43,669 nt of DNA, from positions 1 to 43,669 of the forward strand of contig JAJQIL010000061.1 in the NCBI GenBank assembly GCA_021199235.1. The letters run 5' to 3'. How positions within the stretch are numbered: the first letter of the stretch is position 1; every line of letters begins with the position of its first letter. The notes beneath the pieces were generated by a model. The model did no database searches. It saw only the letters and a program-made list of their open reading frames with translations, and had not been told where the DNA came from. The position numbers and the translations under genes were made by a program. This document shows, piece by piece, positions 25,095 to 32,887 of this stretch. This DNA comes from Lachnospiraceae bacterium (GTDB taxonomy: Bacteria > Bacillota > Clostridia > Lachnospirales > Lachnospiraceae).

Positions 25095-27713
25095 CTAAAA
25101 TTTCAGAACAATATTGACCTTCAATACAGGATCAATATTAAACTGAGCATCAAATTCAGCAATTTCCTTTTCTCCGTCAGCCTTGAACTTACTACCTTTC
25201 TCATGAAAAGAGGCTTGGCATTTTTCAAGAGCTTTTGATTTCTCTGATATCTTTTTTCTTATATCCATCTTTTCATAAAAATTGTCTGATTCCTTTTCCT
25301 GCTCCTTCAACACATCAATTTCAGCATTCATTTCCTGATAGCTTACCACCAGCTGCTCCATCTGTATACGTTCCCAGTTTTCGACTTTTTTTCTGTTATA
25401 AGCTTTGATATGCTCTGATTGCTGCTGATACTGTTTATTCATTTCAGCAATCAGATTATCATAAATGCTTTGATATGACTCCATTTCAATATCCGTCGGG
25501 GTAAAATAATGAACATCCATATCGTCAATTCTCTCTAACGCGGGCACAAGTTCCGACTCTTTAAAATCTATATAATCACCATTCTCATCGCATAGTAACA
25601 GCACCGGAAACAAAAACTGTGCGGAATTACAAAATGCTCCAATGAAAAGTGTGCCGTGTGAGCCAAGGACATTTTCACCCCAATTATCAATTCTCCAATA
25701 ATATAAGCCCCCATCTAACTCTGGCTTGGCAAAGTTATTCCAGTATTCTACATCGCGAAGGTATTGGTCAATTTCCCGTTTGGTTGCATCGAGAGATTGT
25801 TCCTTAGCACCGTTACTTTCCATCAAAAGAAGGTTTCTGAGTTCCCTCGCTTTCTTGTCCTTTTTTGCGTTTAGGCGCCGATCCAGTTTATCAAATGCCT
25901 GCTTAAATTGAGCAGTTGTATCGCAGGTCTGATAAATATCAAGCACCATTTTTTCAAAACTTGTGCCTGACTCCAATGCGCCAAGAGCAATATCCGATGC
26001 CCCAAATACACCTTCGAAAAGCTCGAACTTCTTTGACAGAATCTCATAAACGCGTTGGTCTGCGGCGTTTTGCGTGTTAAGCAGATTAATTGCGACAACA
26101 TCATTTTTCTGCCCATAACGATGGCATCTGCCAATTCGCTGTTCAATTTTCATTGGGTTCCATGGCAGATCGTAGTTTATAACAGTGTTACAAAACTGTA
26201 GATTTAAGCCTTCAGAGCCAGCATCTGTACAGATCAGTATTTTCGCATTGTCACGAAAATAATCCACAATTGCATGTTTATATTCCACACTGCGACCGTA
26301 GTTTGTTGACCCAAAGTTTTTGACCTGCCAAGCCTTATATATTTCCTTTGACATGGTATCGTCAAAATCTCCATTGAAAAGAATTATGTCTTCTTCATTG
26401 TATCCTGTTCTTCTTAATTCCGCGGCTATGTATTTTTGAGTGCGTTTTGATTCTGTAAATATAACAACCTTTTCTGCAATGCCTCGGTCATTCTGGTATT
26501 CAAAAGCAATCTTAATGGCCGATTCTAACGCAGCAATTTTGGCATTTGTCTTTATTCGACCAGCAACCTCGATTATGGTATTTACTTCATCTAATTCTTC
26601 CTGTATAAACTGCTTCTGTATAATTGTATCTTCGTCATCCGTCTCATCAAACTCTGACTCGTCAATTTCATCTTCTACAAAGCTCCAAAACAAATCAAAG
26701 CCTTCCTGTGCGTTTGATGACTTCGTACCTTCGTATAGTTTTTCTAGCCTGTTCTTCAAAACCTCAAAGGTTTCAATTACAGCAAAGCTAGAAGAGGCGA
26801 GCAGTTTTCTAATTACGAGAATAATCAAAGCGCGATTTGAAGTGGGTATTGAATACAGCAATTCTCGTTTCAGAAAATCATTTACTCGTTGATATAGTTC
26901 AATTTCATCCGGGGAAAGAGTAAAGTCAACCGTCTTACAAACTCTTTTTTTGAAATTCATATATTTCGCTACATCCTTACGAAGTGTGCGATAAAGAACT
27001 GGGGAAAGTTCTGCTTTTAAATCGGCATAATTTTTGTTTTCAATGTACCGCTCGTTAAAAACTTTTTCACTCCCAAAAATACGTGGGTCAATAAACGAAA
27101 TCAAACCGTGTAAATCAGTCAAAGAATTTTGCAGCGGTGTAGCAGTCAAAAGTATCTTGGGAATTCCTTTTGAAAGCTCATAAAGATTTTTCGCCCGTTT
27201 GGTTCCGTGAAAAACATTTCGGAGATTATGCGCCTCATCTATAATTATAAAATCCCACTTTACATCAGGAAATCGTCTCATGAGCTTGGATGAATAATCA
27301 TACGATGTTATCACAATTCTCGTTTTTCTGTTATCTGTGAGTCTTGTGTGCCACATATAGCTTTCTTTTTCCACAGTAAGTCTGTCAAGTATGACAGCTT
27401 CTAGCCCAAACTTATCCTCTAATTCTATTTCCCATTGCTTTCTTAAAGAGGCTGGCAAGGCAATCAATATACGCTTTGCTCCGGTTTCAAGAACATATTT
27501 CAAAACAAGTCCTGCTTCGATGGTCTTCCCAAGGCCAACTTCATCGGCTAAGACAATTCCACCTGTTTTCAGCGATTCAATGGCAGCACAAAAAGCATTG
27601 ATTTGATGGGGGTTCAATTCAATGTTTGCATCCAAAAGGAAATGAAACGGCGACGCTTCAAGCTCCATTTTTTTATATCTGCTATATTGCTCAAGTAGCA
27701 GGTTACTTTCCAT
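25095..27713 (-). CDS. drmD: SNF2-family helicase, DrmD-like
   Basis: 872 residues. The SNF2 motor has Walker A DEVGLGKT at 57-64, DEAH at 159-162, LLTATPLQNS, and the C-terminal lobe CTDAGSEGLNLQFC...PMKIEQRIGRCHRYGQ. A long coiled, charged C-terminus follows (from about 770: QQQSEHIKAYNRKKVENWERIQ). The motor begins almost at the N-terminus. SNF2 helicases of this type (DrmD) define class 1 DISARM together with an adenine methylase, which is exactly the next gene. It overlaps the C5-methyltransferase gene by 11 bases and lies 11 bases before the Mod-like gene. The family is certain; the DrmD label comes from context. Confidence 0.82.
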   Translation of the reverse strand: MESNLLLEQYSRYKKMELEASPFHFLLDANIELNPHQINAFCAAIESLKTGGIVLADEVGLGKTIEAGLVLKYVLETGAKRILIALPASLRKQWEIELEDKFGLEAVILDRLTVEKESYMWHTRLTDNRKTRIVITSYDYSSKLMRRFPDVKWDFIIIDEAHNLRNVFHGTKRAKNLYELSKGIPKILLTATPLQNSLTDLHGLISFIDPRIFGSEKVFNERYIENKNYADLKAELSPVLYRTLRKDVAKYMNFKKRVCKTVDFTLSPDEIELYQRVNDFLKRELLYSIPTSNRALIILVIRKLLASSSFAVIETFEVLKNRLEKLYEGTKSSNAQEGFDLFWSFVEDEIDESEFDETDDEDTIIQKQFIQEELDEVNTIIEVAGRIKTNAKIAALESAIKIAFEYQNDRGIAEKVVIFTESKRTQKYIAAELRRTGYNEEDIILFNGDFDDTMSKEIYKAWQVKNFGSTNYGRSVEYKHAIVDYFRDNAKILICTDAGSEGLNLQFCNTVINYDLPWNPMKIEQRIGRCHRYGQKNDVVAINLLNTQNAADQRVYEILSKKFELFEGVFGASDIALGALESGTSFEKMVLDIYQTCDTTAQFKQAFDKLDRRLNAKKDKKARELRNLLLMESNGAKEQSLDATKREIDQYLRDVEYWNNFAKPELDGGLYYWRIDNWGENVLGSHGTLFIGAFCNSAQFLFPVLLLCDENGDYIDFKESELVPALERIDDMDVHYFTPTDIEMESYQSIYDNLIAEMNKQYQQQSEHIKAYNRKKVENWERIQMEQLVVSYQEMNAEIDVLKEQEKESDNFYEKMDIRKKISEKSKALEKCQASFHEKGSKFKADGEKEIAEFDAQFNIDPVLKVNIVLKF

Positions 27714-28989
27714 CAGTTTCTCCTTTACGTAGCTGCCCTAAAATACCCACTGCTATTCCTTTTGCCATCATTGGAGGTACTGCGTTCCCAATCTGAACAA
27801 ATTGCGATGTGCGTGGTCCCTCAAAGAAATAGCTATCAGGGAATGATTGTATTCTTGCGGCTTCCCTGACAGTAATAGATCGATGTTGCTCAATATCTGG
27901 ATGAATAAAGTAATGTCCATCTTTTGAAAGATGTGCCAAAATAGTGTGACAACATGCTTCATCTCCCTCAACAACCTTAAATCTGTCTGTGAACGAATGT
28001 CTGTTTTTGTGCGTTTTTAGTTCCTCAGGCAAATCGTTGTAGTTCAAACGCTTATGTCCATCACTCCATAATTGAATAGCCCTCTTATAAATTTTAATAT
28101 CACGGTCTATATTGGGGCGGCTTTTATGTGACGTTAATACATCATCCGGCGTCCGTATCTCATATTTCACAACATAATCACTTGCCGTTTCTGTGGCATA
28201 TTTATCTTGGCTTTCACCAGGATGTAGTTTGGGCAAATCAAGAAAAAGGTCATTTACCACAGCACCTGTCTTTATTTCCTTAAACTCAGGATAACTCAAA
28301 CCGCTATTCTTCAGCCAACCCACAATAATCATTCTTCGTCTGTTTTGCAGAACTCCAAATTTGTGCGCATTTTGTTCTTTACATTCGATCTCATAACCTA
28401 CACGTTTTAAGTATTTTTGAATATTCTTCCAAGTAGTTCCACCATTAGCAGATTCTATTCCGGTCACGTTCTCAAAGACAAACATACGCGGTTGATATCT
28501 TTTTAAAAACCTTGCATACAACCTATACAAATAGTTGCGCGGGTCTTCAGCCATAGGAACTTCCATATGGCTACTTTGTGCTCTTCCTACAAGAGAGTAT
28601 GCTTGACAAGGCGGACCCCCAACAATAACATCTATATTTGCAATCCCCTTGATTTTCATAATACCATCTATAGTCTTAAAGATGCTCGGCAACGATTCGT
28701 CCGACATAGTCTCGTTGATTATAGTCTTAATTATTGATGCAGGAATGTGCTTTAAAAATTCATCACGAGTAATTTCACCCAACATATATTTTTTGTATAT
28801 GTCCAGACGGTTTATACCCTTCAAATAATAATAGGCATTTCTTGTCTCAAGGGTTTTTGCTGCAAACTCGTTCATTTCCACATGCGCCACTGGCTTAAAA
28901 CCTGCTTGTAGGAAACCTTCTGATAAGCCGCCTGCCCCAGCAAATAAATCGATAAAATTATAACTACGTTGTTCGTTATCGGTTGGCAT
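27703..28989 (-). CDS. DNA C5-cytosine methyltransferase (Dcm / DrmMII-like)
   Basis: Starting at the ATG at 28989 (GAGGAA 7 bases before it; upstream ATGs at 29025 and 29079 have no site) gives 428 residues. Motif I DLFAGAGGLS is at 14-23, the catalytic GGPPCQ at 124-129, FENVTG at 172-177, QNRRR (motif VIII) further on, and QIGNAVPP near the C-terminus (motif X). All are intact. About 60 extra residues lie between motifs II and IV (around 55-115). C5 methylases (DrmMII) mark class 2 DISARM, whereas drmD and an adenine methylase mark class 1; here all three share one operon. It is the first gene of the operon, overlapping drmD by 11 bases. Confidence 0.9.
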   Translation of the reverse strand: MPTDNEQRSYNFIDLFAGAGGLSEGFLQAGFKPVAHVEMNEFAAKTLETRNAYYYLKGINRLDIYKKYMLGEITRDEFLKHIPASIIKTIINETMSDESLPSIFKTIDGIMKIKGIANIDVIVGGPPCQAYSLVGRAQSSHMEVPMAEDPRNYLYRLYARFLKRYQPRMFVFENVTGIESANGGTTWKNIQKYLKRVGYEIECKEQNAHKFGVLQNRRRMIIVGWLKNSGLSYPEFKEIKTGAVVNDLFLDLPKLHPGESQDKYATETASDYVVKYEIRTPDDVLTSHKSRPNIDRDIKIYKRAIQLWSDGHKRLNYNDLPEELKTHKNRHSFTDRFKVVEGDEACCHTILAHLSKDGHYFIHPDIEQHRSITVREAARIQSFPDSYFFEGPRTSQFVQIGNAVPPMMAKGIAVGILGQLRKGETDGK

Positions 28990-29060
28990 CTTAGTTCCTC
29001 GTTGTTCTATATTATTTACACCCATGGCTTTTATCTTCGCTGAAGCTACATCATAGGCAA

Positions 29061-29074
29061 ACTTCAAGTGAAGT
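29061..29074. promoter_or_regulatory. Palindrome upstream of the DISARM-like operon, candidate operator
   Basis: ACTTCA-AG-TGAAGT, six perfect pairs around two bases, in the 101-bp gap between the stop codon of the WYL regulator and the start of the cytosine methyltransferase. The WYL protein or another repressor may bind here. No near-consensus promoter is visible in the gap. Confidence 0.35.
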
Positions 29075-29090
29075 ATCATAATTTGAGTGT

Positions 29091-30071
29091 CTATCCCAGC
29101 ACATCCTCTAACCGTGCCCGATATTCCTTAACCACCTCATCCGGCGAAATCACCCGCATTCTTTTTCCAAACTGGAACAGCCAGCCCCAGAAGGTCGGTG
29201 ATATCTGCACCTTTACGGTGGCGATGTTTCGCTCCTCGACGGAAGTCATCATATTCACGTTCTCGCCGAAACGGTCATAGACAACGCCCGTCAAATCCTT
29301 TTCAAATTCGAGAGCGATGGTCTTTTGCTCACCGCCGTACATTTTAAACGCCTGCTCTGTATATTCGGCAACGCCACCGCGAAGCTCTAAGGCTTTTTCC
29401 GAGATATCCTCGTCCGTGGCCTCCACGGAGTCCATGCGGTCAACACGGTAGTTGGCCGTGGCATCATGCTTGTCGCTGTATGCGATGAGATAGTAGTTGT
29501 CCTCGTTATATACAAGCGATACCGGTTCCACCTCGTAATGGTGTCCATCCTTGCGGTAAACCTTCTCGCGGTTTATGTCTATGTCAAAGTAACGGAAGAT
29601 GACCTTTTTCTGGCGCTGCATGGCGTCCTCCAAGGCACCTACGTTGTAATAGATATGCTCGTTGCTGTGCTTGCGCGTATTGAAGCACACCAGATTTCCT
29701 TTTATGATTTCCGCGCTGTGGGTGCCGCCGAGGTTTGCCAGTTTATCTATCAGTTCGCTGGATTTCTTTTCGGTGATGAAGCTTGCGGCCTGCACGGCAT
29801 CTATCAGTATCTTAAGCTCCGGGGTGGAGAAGCTCCGTTCTGCCACATAGTAGCCCTTCTTTTTGCCCACCCAGGTCTCAAGGATTTCTATTCCCAGTTC
29901 ATTTAAGATGTCCACATCCCGGCTCACGACTCTGCGGTCGCAGGGGATATCGCATTTTTCCATGTAATCGCAGATTTGCACGGTTGTCAAAGGGTGCTGC
30001 TCATCGGATTCCTGCCGCAGCAGTTCCAGGAGTTTTACCAGTTTTATTTTCTGCCAGTTTTTCTGTGCCAT
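29091..30071 (-). CDS. WYL-domain HTH transcriptional regulator
   Basis: I place the start at the ATG at 30071 (GGAGG 6 bases upstream), giving 326 residues; the frame opens further up but through its own promoter. The N-terminus has a winged helix (TTVQICDYMEKCDIPCDRRVVSRDVDILNELG, about 33-70). The middle holds the WYL fold, with VEPVSLVYNEDNYYLIAY, and a C-terminal WCX-like domain with a GWLFQFG segment. WYL regulators sense nucleic acid or nucleotide ligands and often sit beside defence operons, repressing them until phage attack. It is read in the same direction as the DISARM-like operon, 101 bases ahead. Base composition is closer to the prophage than to the operon. Confidence 0.88.
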   Translation of the reverse strand: MAQKNWQKIKLVKLLELLRQESDEQHPLTTVQICDYMEKCDIPCDRRVVSRDVDILNELGIEILETWVGKKKGYYVAERSFSTPELKILIDAVQAASFITEKKSSELIDKLANLGGTHSAEIIKGNLVCFNTRKHSNEHIYYNVGALEDAMQRQKKVIFRYFDIDINREKVYRKDGHHYEVEPVSLVYNEDNYYLIAYSDKHDATANYRVDRMDSVEATDEDISEKALELRGGVAEYTEQAFKMYGGEQKTIALEFEKDLTGVVYDRFGENVNMMTSVEERNIATVKVQISPTFWGWLFQFGKRMRVISPDEVVKEYRARLEDVLG

Positions 30072-30134
30072 GCCTTGCCTCCGATTATTTGGTTTATTTG
30101 GTTTTCCTGCGCCTGAATATAAAAAATCAGTTTC

Positions 30135-30163
30135 TATTATAATGCAAGCCGTTTCAAAATTCA
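30135..30163 (-). promoter_or_regulatory. Sigma-A promoter of the WYL gene, possibly of the whole DISARM operon
   Basis: On the minus strand TTGAAT (30163-30158) and TATAAT (30140-30135) are 17 bases apart. It lies about 65 bases before the WYL start. As no good promoter is seen between WYL and the next gene, it may drive all eight genes. Confidence 0.75.
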
Positions 30164-30226
30164 ACGTTTTGTTGTCCTGAATTTGTGACTTCTGCATTTT
30201 TCGAGAAAAAAGTTGCGATTTTTCTA

Positions 30227-30255
30227 TTGACGAACACTTGTTTTGCTATTATAAT
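30227..30255 (+). promoter_or_regulatory. Promoter with SOS box for the LexA-like repressor
   Basis: TTGACG (30227-30232) and TATAAT (30250-30255) are 17 bases apart. The spacer begins with CGAACACTTGTTT (30231-30243), matching the Gram-positive LexA box core GAAC-N4-GTT. A repressor bound there would block its own promoter, so the gene is probably autoregulated and DNA-damage responsive. Confidence 0.75.
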
Positions 30256-30264
30256 GCTCTCACA

Positions 30265-30280
30265 TGGGACACGTTTCCCA
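30265..30280. promoter_or_regulatory. 16-bp dyad in the repressor leader, candidate operator
   Basis: TGGGACACGTTTCCCA is symmetric at seven of its eight base pairs. It lies just after the expected transcription start of the LexA-like gene, so a bound protein would block elongation or leave the promoter closed. A prophage-specific operator is likely, distinct from the SOS box. Confidence 0.45.
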
Positions 30281-30314
30281 AGTATGTGATACGACACAAA
30301 AAAGGAGGACCATT

Positions 30315-30920
30315 ATGTCGGTAAAAAATACGGAGTTTTTCAAGCTGATTGAGGACTTCATTGATGACTACCGGGAAGCAAACGGTGCTACTCCCACTAT
30401 CCGTGAGATCGAAGCTGGTCTCGGCATTCCCAAATCAACGGTAGGACGCTACCTCGCTTATATGCGTGAACAGGGGATGTTAGATTATTCGGGTCCCCGT
30501 AACATCACGACTAAGGAAGCGAAAAAAACGAAAAGAGAGACGGTAAAGGTTCCCGTCCTCGGAGCGGTGTCCTGTGGACTGCCGAAGTTTGCTGAAGAGA
30601 ATATCGAGGAGTACATCCGTCTCCCCGTTGCGCTCTTCGGACGCGGAAATTTCTTTATTTTACGGGCGAACGGTGATTCCATGATTGGCGTGGGCATAAA
30701 CGACGGTGACCTTGTACTTATCCGACAGCAGGATTCTGCTTGCGAAGGTCAGATTGTGGTTGCCCTCATGGATGACGAAGCGACGTTAAAGCGCTACTAT
30801 CCGGAGCCGGAAATGGGACGGGTAAGACTGCACCCTGAAAATGACAGGCTGAAGGATATTTACACGGACAGCTGCACCATCCAGGGAGTCGCCGTGAAGG
30901 TAATAAAGGACTTAACGTAA
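30315..30920 (+). CDS. LexA-like self-cleaving phage repressor
   Basis: 201 residues from the ATG at 30315 (AAAGGAGG 7 bases upstream). The N-terminal winged helix resembles LexA (FIDDYREANGATPTIREIEAGLGIPKSTVGRYL). The protease half has a Cys87-Gly88 cleavage pair in GAVSCG, the catalytic Ser122 in GDSM and Lys159 in EATLKRY. LexA itself normally uses Ala-Gly; Cys-Gly is the UmuD-type pair and common in mobile-element repressors. When RecA filaments form, the protein should cut itself and release the genes downstream. It opens the rightward prophage operons, is divergent from the WYL gene, and has an SOS box in its own promoter. It may be the prophage repressor or an extra LexA. Confidence 0.88.
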   Translation: MSVKNTEFFKLIEDFIDDYREANGATPTIREIEAGLGIPKSTVGRYLAYMREQGMLDYSGPRNITTKEAKKTKRETVKVPVLGAVSCGLPKFAEENIEEYIRLPVALFGRGNFFILRANGDSMIGVGINDGDLVLIRQQDSACEGQIVVALMDDEATLKRYYPEPEMGRVRLHPENDRLKDIYTDSCTIQGVAVKVIKDLT

Positions 30921-30958
30921 AACCATGATGATTACAGATGAAGGAGAATAATGGGGTT

Positions 30959-31171
30959 ATGGATGAAAAAGGCGAATGGGTTCCGTACTCGTGGCATTGC
31001 CCCAATTGCGGAACTATCGTAACAGGTTACAAAGGGAGCAACGGATTAATCAGCGGCGAATGTGACAGATGCTGCGCCGTAATGGTGCGGCACTTAAGAA
31101 GCAAGCAGCGCGACCGCATTGACATCTACGCTTCAAAACTCTTAGGCGCAGATTATATAAAGAGCAAATAA
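30959..31171 (+). CDS. Small zinc-ribbon protein
   Basis: 70 residues from the ATG at 30959, with GGAG about 12 bases upstream; an in-frame ATG at 30938 has no site. Two pairs of cysteines, CPNCG and CDRCC, separated by about 22 residues form a likely zinc ribbon. The C-terminus is basic (RHLRSKQRDRIDIYASKLLG). It is the second gene after the LexA-like repressor, within 40 bases, and is followed by a strong terminator. Small zinc-ribbon proteins are frequent in phage early regions; the function is unknown. Confidence 0.6.
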   Translation: MDEKGEWVPYSWHCPNCGTIVTGYKGSNGLISGECDRCCAVMVRHLRSKQRDRIDIYASKLLGADYIKSK

Positions 31172-31262
31172 ATACGCTGTACTGGTATAACGACGGGCAG
31201 GCCGGCTGAAAACGACCATAATTCCTGTTCCAGGTCACAAATAGAGATGCCACACAAAAAGT

Positions 31263-31330
31263 GCCATCGACGAGGCAGACTCAGTACCCACTAAAAAATG
31301 GGTCTGGGCTGTTTTGTCGATGGCTTTTTT
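31263..31330 (+). terminator. Intrinsic terminator after the repressor operon
   Basis: GCCATCGAC (31263-31271) pairs perfectly with GTCGATGGC (31316-31324), with a further inner stem (CAGAC...GTCTG with CCCA/TGGG), followed by six T residues and more T-rich sequence. It ends the repressor/zinc-ribbon transcript. Confidence 0.85.
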
Positions 31331-31554
31331 TATTGCTTTTTTAGTCAAAACCGGCTTTTTCGTACATCCATTGGCCACGGATGATCCAGTGCGGATTAGC
31401 CGGACAATTAAATACCATCAGCTGCCTACTGGATAAGACAGCTGCACACCCGGAATGGAGAAATACCATCGGGCTGCAGTTTATTTGCCATGCCATTTTG
31501 CAGCTGAGTACGTGGGCTACCTCCATTCCAACCAAAACGAATGGAGGTTTTTTC
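31331..31554 (+). ncRNA. Structured leader of the sigma-like gene, candidate cis-RNA
   Basis: The 224 bases between the terminator and the sigma-like ATG hold many possible stems: CCGGCT with AGCCGG, CATCC with GGATG, CAGCTG with itself, and GCTGCA with TGCAGC. A direct repeat AAATACCATC occurs at 31410-31419 (first base shared with the preceding block) and at 31461-31470. It ends in the terminator-like hairpin that holds the ribosome site. Weak frames run through it on both strands but with no ribosome site, so I favour a non-coding control element. Confidence 0.4.
31520..31553 (+). promoter_or_regulatory. Terminator-like hairpin sequestering the ribosome site
   Basis: CCTCCATTC (31520-31528), a 10-base loop, and GAATGGAGG (31539-31547) form nine perfect pairs, followed by six T residues and then ATG at 31555. 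The GGAGG needed to start the sigma-like protein is inside the 3' arm. The hairpin could thus stop transcription or block translation. Confidence 0.6.
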
Positions 31555-32064
31555 ATGTCAAAGGAAAACGAGAACAATTATCAGATTTACATCAAATCCG
31601 AAAAGCGCTGGGAATCGGTCACAGAGGAATTCCACAGGAACTATTTCCGTGAAATCGACACGTTCCGTCACAAGCAGCAGCGAAACGGGTGCTGTACGTG
31701 TACCAGAAGCAAGTGGTGGCTGTGCGATATGAACTGCGAGGAGTGCGAATTCCGCAAGGCCGGGAACCTGCTGTCTCTTGAGGCGGAGATGGCGACAGAT
31801 GAAGGCAGCACCACTCTTTCCGATACCATCCCCGATGAAGCTGCAGATATTGAGGAGGCAATCATGCTGATTGACACCATCGACGCTCTTAACGAGGAAT
31901 TAAACCGCCTTGACCCGGAAAGCAGGCGCATCTGTGAGCTCATCATGGACGGGAAGTCCGAGCGCGAAAGCGCGCAGATTCTAGGCATTCCCCGCTCCAC
32001 ATACAAGCGCCACTGGAGCAGGCTGAAGGCTGACCTCTATGAGAAGCTGAAAGACTACATCTAA
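31555..32064 (+). CDS. Sigma-70-like HTH protein of phage/ICE type
   Basis: 169 residues from the ATG at 31555. The N-terminal half has a cysteine cluster (46, 47, 49, 57, 61, 64) that probably binds zinc. The C-terminal half is a sigma region 4-like helix-turn-helix (MDGKSERESAQILGIPRSTYKRHWSRLKADL). Such proteins lead the replication module of many Clostridial prophages and conjugative elements, where they may redirect RNA polymerase. The GGAGG ribosome site sits in a hairpin followed by a U-run, so expression is probably controlled. An analogous protein lies at 1704-2342 in the leftward module. No region 2 domain is present, so it is not a full sigma factor. Confidence 0.7.
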   Translation: MSKENENNYQIYIKSEKRWESVTEEFHRNYFREIDTFRHKQQRNGCCTCTRSKWWLCDMNCEECEFRKAGNLLSLEAEMATDEGSTTLSDTIPDEAADIEEAIMLIDTIDALNEELNRLDPESRRICELIMDGKSERESAQILGIPRSTYKRHWSRLKADLYEKLKDYI

Positions 32065-32207
32065 TTACCATCCTTCTCCGGCTGCAATCAGGCAGTCGGA
32101 GAAATTCCAGAAAATTTTTCAAAATTAAGCGGACCACCCGGAGGTTTTCTTTCCAGTGGGTAGTGAGGACAGCAATAGGAAAAGTCCTTAGAAGGGAGGT
32201 ACCGCAG

Positions 32208-32408
32208 ATGATGGATACCGAGAAAAGATGCGCAGGCTGCCCCGATGCCACCGATGAGGAATTAATCGGCGTGCTTACGGCAATCAGCGTTACATCAAAA
32301 CGTTTGGCGAAGAAGCTTATCAGGCTCTCGCAGGCAAATTTATCACAGGAAGGAGGCAGCACTCATGAAGCTGTACGAAGTCAATCATGCAATCGAGGAA
32401 ATCTTTGA
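32208..32408 (+). CDS. Small conserved phage protein
   Basis: 66 residues from the first of two adjacent ATGs, with AGGGAGG about 8 bases upstream. The N-terminus has CAGCPDATDEELIGVLTAIS, then a basic helix SKRLAKKLIRL. The protein belongs to a small family that precedes Gp157 genes in Firmicutes phages. It overlaps the next gene by 44 bases. No enzyme motif; role unknown. Confidence 0.6.
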   Translation: MMDTEKRCAGCPDATDEELIGVLTAISVTSKRLAKKLIRLSQANLSQEGGSTHEAVRSQSCNRGNL

Positions 32409-32877
32409 TGCGCTTGTTGATACCGACACCGGAGAAATCCTCATGGAGTCAGACGAGCTGACGGCAAAACTCGATGCGCTCTTAATGGAAAGGCACCAGA
32501 TTTTGGAGTTCTTGGCAAAGCTGGTCTTAAACACGAAGGCTGAGGCCGCTGCACTAAAAGAGGAAGAAAACCGCTTAAAGAAGCGCCGCGAGCGCCTTGC
32601 GAAAAAGGAGGAACAGCTGATGGCTGTACTTGACAGGGAATGCGGCGGTGAAAAAACCGACCTCGGTGTCGCTACCGTCAGCTACCGCAAGACTTCCCGT
32701 GTGGAGGTGGCGGATGCGGCAAAGGCGGTGCGCTGGCTTAAGCGCAACAAGCACACGGACTGCTACCGCATTCCTTCGCCGGAGGTTGCAAAGGCCGAGG
32801 TTAAGAAGCTCATTAATACAGGAATAAAGGTACCCGGCTGCGCTGTGGTCGAAGACCGTTCCTGTTCACTTAAGTAA
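32365..32877 (+). CDS. Gp157-family phage protein
   Basis: 170 residues, mostly helical. The central part (about 60-90) is a strongly charged coiled coil rich in E, K and R, followed by a C-terminal domain with VATVSYRKTSRVEV and PGCAVVEDRS. This is the Siphovirus Gp157 arrangement. It was linked to phage resistance in Streptococcus thermophilus when expressed in a host. It overlaps the small gene before it and lies 10 bases before the AAA ATPase gene, so it belongs to the same early operon. GGAGG lies just before its ATG. Confidence 0.8.
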   Translation: MKLYEVNHAIEEIFDALVDTDTGEILMESDELTAKLDALLMERHQILEFLAKLVLNTKAEAAALKEEENRLKKRRERLAKKEEQLMAVLDRECGGEKTDLGVATVSYRKTSRVEVADAAKAVRWLKRNKHTDCYRIPSPEVAKAEVKKLINTGIKVPGCAVVEDRSCSLK

Positions 32878-32887
32878 GGAGGACGCA

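Noticed and set aside
25095-27713. Reading the SNF2 helicase as a chromosomal RapA
   Set aside because: RapA is longer with N-terminal Tudor-like domains; here the motor starts near residue 50 and the gene is locked in the defence operon.
31341-31577. 78-residue minus-strand frame opposite the sigma-like leader
   Set aside because: It starts inside the sigma-like gene, has no ribosome site and owes its openness to the stem-loops.
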